The notes beneath the pieces are model-generated. The model saw nothing but the letters and a program-made list of their open reading frames with translations, ran no database searches and was not told the DNA's origin. A program made the position numbers and the translations under genes. Source: Pseudomonadota bacterium (GTDB lineage: Bacteria; Pseudomonadota; Alphaproteobacteria; Acetobacterales; Acetobacteraceae). From it: a stretch of DNA of 8,868 nt. Every line of letters begins with the position of its first letter. Position 1 is the first letter of the stretch. The stretch spans positions 1 through 8,868 of the forward strand of contig JAJZFF010000047.1 in NCBI GenBank assembly GCA_021805485.1, read 5' to 3'. Positions 6,797 through 8,868 of this stretch are shown here, piece after piece.

Positions 6797-7695
6797 CTGG
6801 TTTCCTCCTCCTGATTGTTCCGCGCCGCGCCGAGCACGGCGTCGCGCGCCGCCGCCGCGGCGAACAGGGCGCCAGGGTCGTGCCCCACGCCCTCGATCTC
6901 GATAAGCCGGTGCCGCAGGGCCGCACCCTGCCGCGCCGCGAGATGAGCGATATAGTTGCGCCCGCGCGCCAGCCGGTGCGGCCCCTGCGCCAGCGCCGGC
7001 GGCGTGCGGTCGAGCATCCGGTGCTCCGGGTCGCAGTCGCGCCGCCCGAGCAGATAGACCACGTCGCGCCGGGCATAGCGCGCCTCGATCGCCGCATCGT
7101 CGAGCGCCCCGCCATAGGCAGGCCGCCCCGCGAGCCCGTACTTCCACGGCCCCGCCGCCGGCCCGAACCAGACATACGAGGCCGGGTTGGCGACGACGTA
7201 GCGCACCGCGTCGCCGAGCGGCGAGAGCACCGCATGCCGGTGCGCGAGCTGGCCGCCGGCCGAATGCCCCGCGATCACGATCTCGCTCACCAGCGGATAC
7301 GCCGTGCGGTCGGAAAAATGCCCGATCAGCGCATCGAGGACCGAAAACGCATCGAGCCCGGCCGGCGCCACCGCCGCCCCGCCCTCGATCCAGATCCGGT
7401 CGGGCCAGCGCGCGAGCCGCGCCGCATCCTCCACCCCCGCCAGATCCGCTGCGACCGGGAATTGCGGCACCGCCAGCGCCAGCGTGCCGAGCCGGTCGCC
7501 AAACGCATCTGTCGCGATATCGGCATATTCGATGCAGTCCCGCCGCGCGCCGTGCAGGACGATCAGCGCCTGCCGCGCGGCCGCCCCCTCCGCGCCGCGG
7601 AACACCGCCGGTACGCTGAAACCGCTCGCGCCGGGCGCGAACCGCTCCGGTGCGAGCATCGCCCGCTTCACCGCGATGCCGAGACGTTCCTCCAT
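6793..7695 (-). CDS. Alpha/beta hydrolase
   Basis: This 300-residue alpha/beta-fold hydrolase (esterase, amidase or similar) shows a full catalytic set. The oxyanion-hole segment is IVLHGARRD (45-53), the nucleophile elbow IAGHSAGG has Ser145, a candidate acid is Asp220 or Asp222 in LGRRDCDP, and the base is His272 in EGVGHDPG. No signal peptide is seen, so it is cytosolic. The frame extends to a TTG at 7746, which overlaps the LysR stop. I prefer the ATG at 7695 because the extra 17 codons have mixed third-base use and no ribosome site, although GAAGG before 7695 is too close to be ideal. Its C-terminal Glu triplet is encoded by the ribosome site of the next gene. Placement between regulator and importer suggests it processes the imported molecule. 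The subfamily is not recognised. Confidence 0.85.
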   Translation of the reverse strand: MEERLGIAVKRAMLAPERFAPGASGFSVPAVFRGAEGAAARQALIVLHGARRDCIEYADIATDAFGDRLGTLALAVPQFPVAADLAGVEDAARLARWPDRIWIEGGAAVAPAGLDAFSVLDALIGHFSDRTAYPLVSEIVIAGHSAGGQLAHRHAVLSPLGDAVRYVVANPASYVWFGPAAGPWKYGLAGRPAYGGALDDAAIEARYARRDVVYLLGRRDCDPEHRMLDRTPPALAQGPHRLARGRNYIAHLAARQGAALRHRLIEIEGVGHDPGALFAAAAARDAVLGAARNNQEEETR

Positions 7696-7742
7696 GCCTT
7701 CGTGATACCGCACCGCCCGGCGCGGCCAATCAGCGATTCCGG

Positions 7743-8654
7743 TCAAATCGATAAGGAGCTCTTATCGACAAGCCGGCGGGCGAGGCGAAGCGTGGCGCGC
7801 AGGGCGGGCGCGGTATCGCTGCGGCGGTAGATGAGGATGAGGTCGGTGACGATGCGTTCGCGCAGCGGTCGGTAGGCAACGCCCGGCACCACGAAACGCG
7901 CCATCGTTTCCGGCACCATGGCGACGCCGATGCCGGTGCCGACAAGGCAGAGCATCGTGGCGATTTGCGGCACGGTCTGCACGGTGCGCGGCGCAAAGCC
8001 GGCGGCGGCGCAGGCTTCGGCGGTGAGGCGGCGGAGGCCGCCGCTCGGTTGTTCGATGTACTGGATGAAGGGGTGTTCGGCGAAGGCGGCGAGCGGCAGC
8101 GGCCCGGCATCGCGGCGGGTGCTGGTTTCGGCGACGGCGATCATCATGCGTTCGCGCGCGAGGGTGAGGGTCGCGAGGGCGGGGTCGAGGGTCGGCAGCG
8201 GCGAGCGGACAATCCCGAGATCGAGGCGGGTTGCGGCGAGGTGCTGGACCTGGATCGTGCCGGAGACCTGGTCGATGCGGAGCGCGATTTCCGGTCTGGT
8301 GGTGTCGATCGCGCGGATCAGGGCGGCGAAGAGAGGGTGGAAGGCGGCGGAACCGACATAGCCGGCGGCGATGGCGCGGCGCTGGCGGCGGGCGATCGCG
8401 GCGCCGGCGCGTTCGGCGCGGTCGGCCTGGGTGACGATCGCCCGCGCCTCGGGCAGCAGGCCGAGCGCGGCGGCGCTGGGCCGGATGTTGCGGCCGGCGC
8501 GATCGAAGAGCGACAGGCCGAGCGCGGTCTCGATCGCGCGGATGAGCTGGCTGAGGGCCGGCTGGCTGATGCCGAGGCGTTCGGCGGCATGGCCGAAATG
8601 ACCCGCATCCGCCGCGGCGACAAAGGCGCGCCAGTGGCGCAGTTCGACCTGCAT
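7743..8654 (-). CDS. LysR-type transcriptional regulator
   Basis: This 303-residue regulator has a winged helix-turn-helix at the N-terminus (ELRHWRAFVAAADAGHFGHAAERLGISQPALSQLIRAIE, about residues 4-42, given here as landmarks ELRHW, GHFGHAAERL and ISQPALSQL). A linker helix follows to about residue 90, then a periplasmic-binding-protein-like effector domain with the usual GIVRSPLP, LVGTGIGVAMVPE and YRPL segments. Length is typical. The ATG at 8654 is supported by the domain boundary; the ribosome site (GGAAA) is modest. Unlike most LysR genes it reads in the same direction as its presumed targets and stands first in the block. Its coding region also has the opposite strand G/C bias from its neighbours. 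It presumably senses the imported compound or a breakdown product and controls the hydrolase-transporter-lyase genes. Confidence 0.94.
   Translation of the reverse strand: MQVELRHWRAFVAAADAGHFGHAAERLGISQPALSQLIRAIETALGLSLFDRAGRNIRPSAAALGLLPEARAIVTQADRAERAGAAIARRQRRAIAAGYVGSAAFHPLFAALIRAIDTTRPEIALRIDQVSGTIQVQHLAATRLDLGIVRSPLPTLDPALATLTLARERMMIAVAETSTRRDAGPLPLAAFAEHPFIQYIEQPSGGLRRLTAEACAAAGFAPRTVQTVPQIATMLCLVGTGIGVAMVPETMARFVVPGVAYRPLRERIVTDLILIYRRSDTAPALRATLRLARRLVDKSSLSI
7748..7768. promoter_or_regulatory. Candidate LysR box upstream of the hydrolase-transporter operon
   Basis: An 8-bp perfect inverted repeat (7748-7755 with 7761-7768, 5-base spacer) contains ATAAG-N5-CTTAT, which fits the T-N11-A pattern of LysR-type operators (T at 7752, A at 7764). 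It overlaps the last codons of the LysR gene and sits 53-73 bases upstream of the preferred hydrolase ATG. A TTGACC (-35-like, minus strand 7746-7741) follows directly, a usual geometry for an activator site, but no good -10 is visible. It could instead be a weak hairpin at the LysR 3' end or chance. Confidence 0.45.
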
Positions 8655-8760
8655 CGGCGTTTCCGGCCCCGCGTGAAGACAACGGGAACAGCGTATGCGC
8701 CGGGGCGGGTGCTGGCAAACCCGGCTCGGGGCGCACGGTCATGCGGGCCCGCTACCTGCC

Positions 8761-8868
8761 CTGGTGTCCTGCCCCTGAAATTCGTGGGTCAATTCCAGGG
8801 ACAAGCAGGCCGCCAAACCGTCGTTTTTTCTGGTGTCCCGAATCTGAAATCCATCAGGATCGGAACGT
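8761..8868. repeat. Palindromic dispersed repeat, copy B (continues past right edge)
   Basis: This is a second copy, in the same orientation as that at 2841. TGTCCT (8765) to GGGACA (8797-8802) encloses the same hairpin with two arm changes, followed by ACAAGCAGGCCG, a T6 run at 8824-8829, and a second TGTCCC unit with CTGAAAT at 8834-8850, 69 bases after the first. Beyond about 8830 the two copies diverge, apart from the TGTCC...TGAAA theme. It lies upstream of the LysR gene. The element may extend beyond the window, for example as the end of an insertion sequence. Confidence 0.65.

Noticed and set aside
5184..7235. 683-residue minus-strand open frame overlapping transporter genes
   Set aside because: It is an out-of-frame shadow of the permease, binding protein and hydrolase genes, rich in Arg/Gly/Ala, with no motifs.
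6797..7729. In-frame upstream extension of the binding protein, suggesting a fused large protein
   Set aside because: The extension is an Arg/Gly-rich shadow of the hydrolase gene. The real start at 6796 has a strong ribosome site and begins a signal peptide.
8741..8868. Plus-strand open frame from an ATG at 8741 through repeat copy B to the right edge, a possible divergent gene
   Set aside because: Its translation consists mostly of the repeat, it has no ribosome site, and no family is recognisable. It cannot be judged without sequence beyond the window.
1..8868. Search for CRISPR arrays, toxin-antitoxin pairs, reverse transcriptases, phage genes or tRNAs
   Set aside because: No regularly spaced repeats, no small paired genes, no relevant protein motifs and no tRNA cloverleaf were seen. 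The genes read as metabolism, transport and regulation.

Overview
The window is very GC-rich (roughly 70 % by eye) and tightly packed with genes. Together with the protein styles, this suggests an alphaproteobacterium. An acidophilic or acetic-acid-type Acetobacteraceae is my guess, not something the sequence proves. I see no tRNA, rRNA, CRISPR array, complete transposase gene or phage gene. Many long antisense reading frames are only by-products of high GC.

Layout. (1) Positions 1-239, minus strand: the N-terminal part of a small proline-led membrane protein that runs off the left edge. (2) 304-1914, minus: a cytosolic gamma-glutamyltransferase-family Ntn-hydrolase. (3) 2003-2844, plus: a two-gene unit, csaA then gpt, joined by a TGATG stop/start overlap and divergent from the gamma-glutamyltransferase gene. 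(4) 2845-3073: a convergent, relatively AT-rich intergenic patch holding copy A of a short palindromic repeat plus two further hairpins. (5) 3074-8654, minus: six co-directional, closely spaced or overlapping genes. In transcription order they are a LysR-type regulator, an alpha/beta hydrolase, a periplasmic binding protein, an inner-membrane permease, an ABC ATPase and a fumarase/aspartase-superfamily lyase. (6) 8655-8868: the LysR upstream region and copy B of the repeat, in the same orientation as copy A.

How it may work together. The six-gene block looks like a self-contained uptake-and-catabolism cassette: import a small acidic or amino-acid-like molecule (polar amino acid family ABC importer), hydrolyse it, split it by beta-elimination (lyase), all under a LysR regulator. 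Two details argue that the substrate is not an ordinary amino acid. The binding protein has Gly where relatives have the Asp that holds the alpha-ammonium group. The lyase lacks the usual His of the RTH motif and the Asp of the TSxD motif. A T-N11-A LysR-box-like palindrome overlaps the end of the LysR gene, just upstream of the hydrolase start, and may be the operator.

The most interesting structural point is that the whole cassette lies between two direct copies of a repeat about 70 bp long (about 84 % identical by hand alignment), about 5.9 kb apart. In addition, the LysR gene alone shows a reversed strand G/C bias compared with everything to its left. Both suggest that the block was assembled or moved as an accessory module. 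No known defence or mobile system is recognisable.
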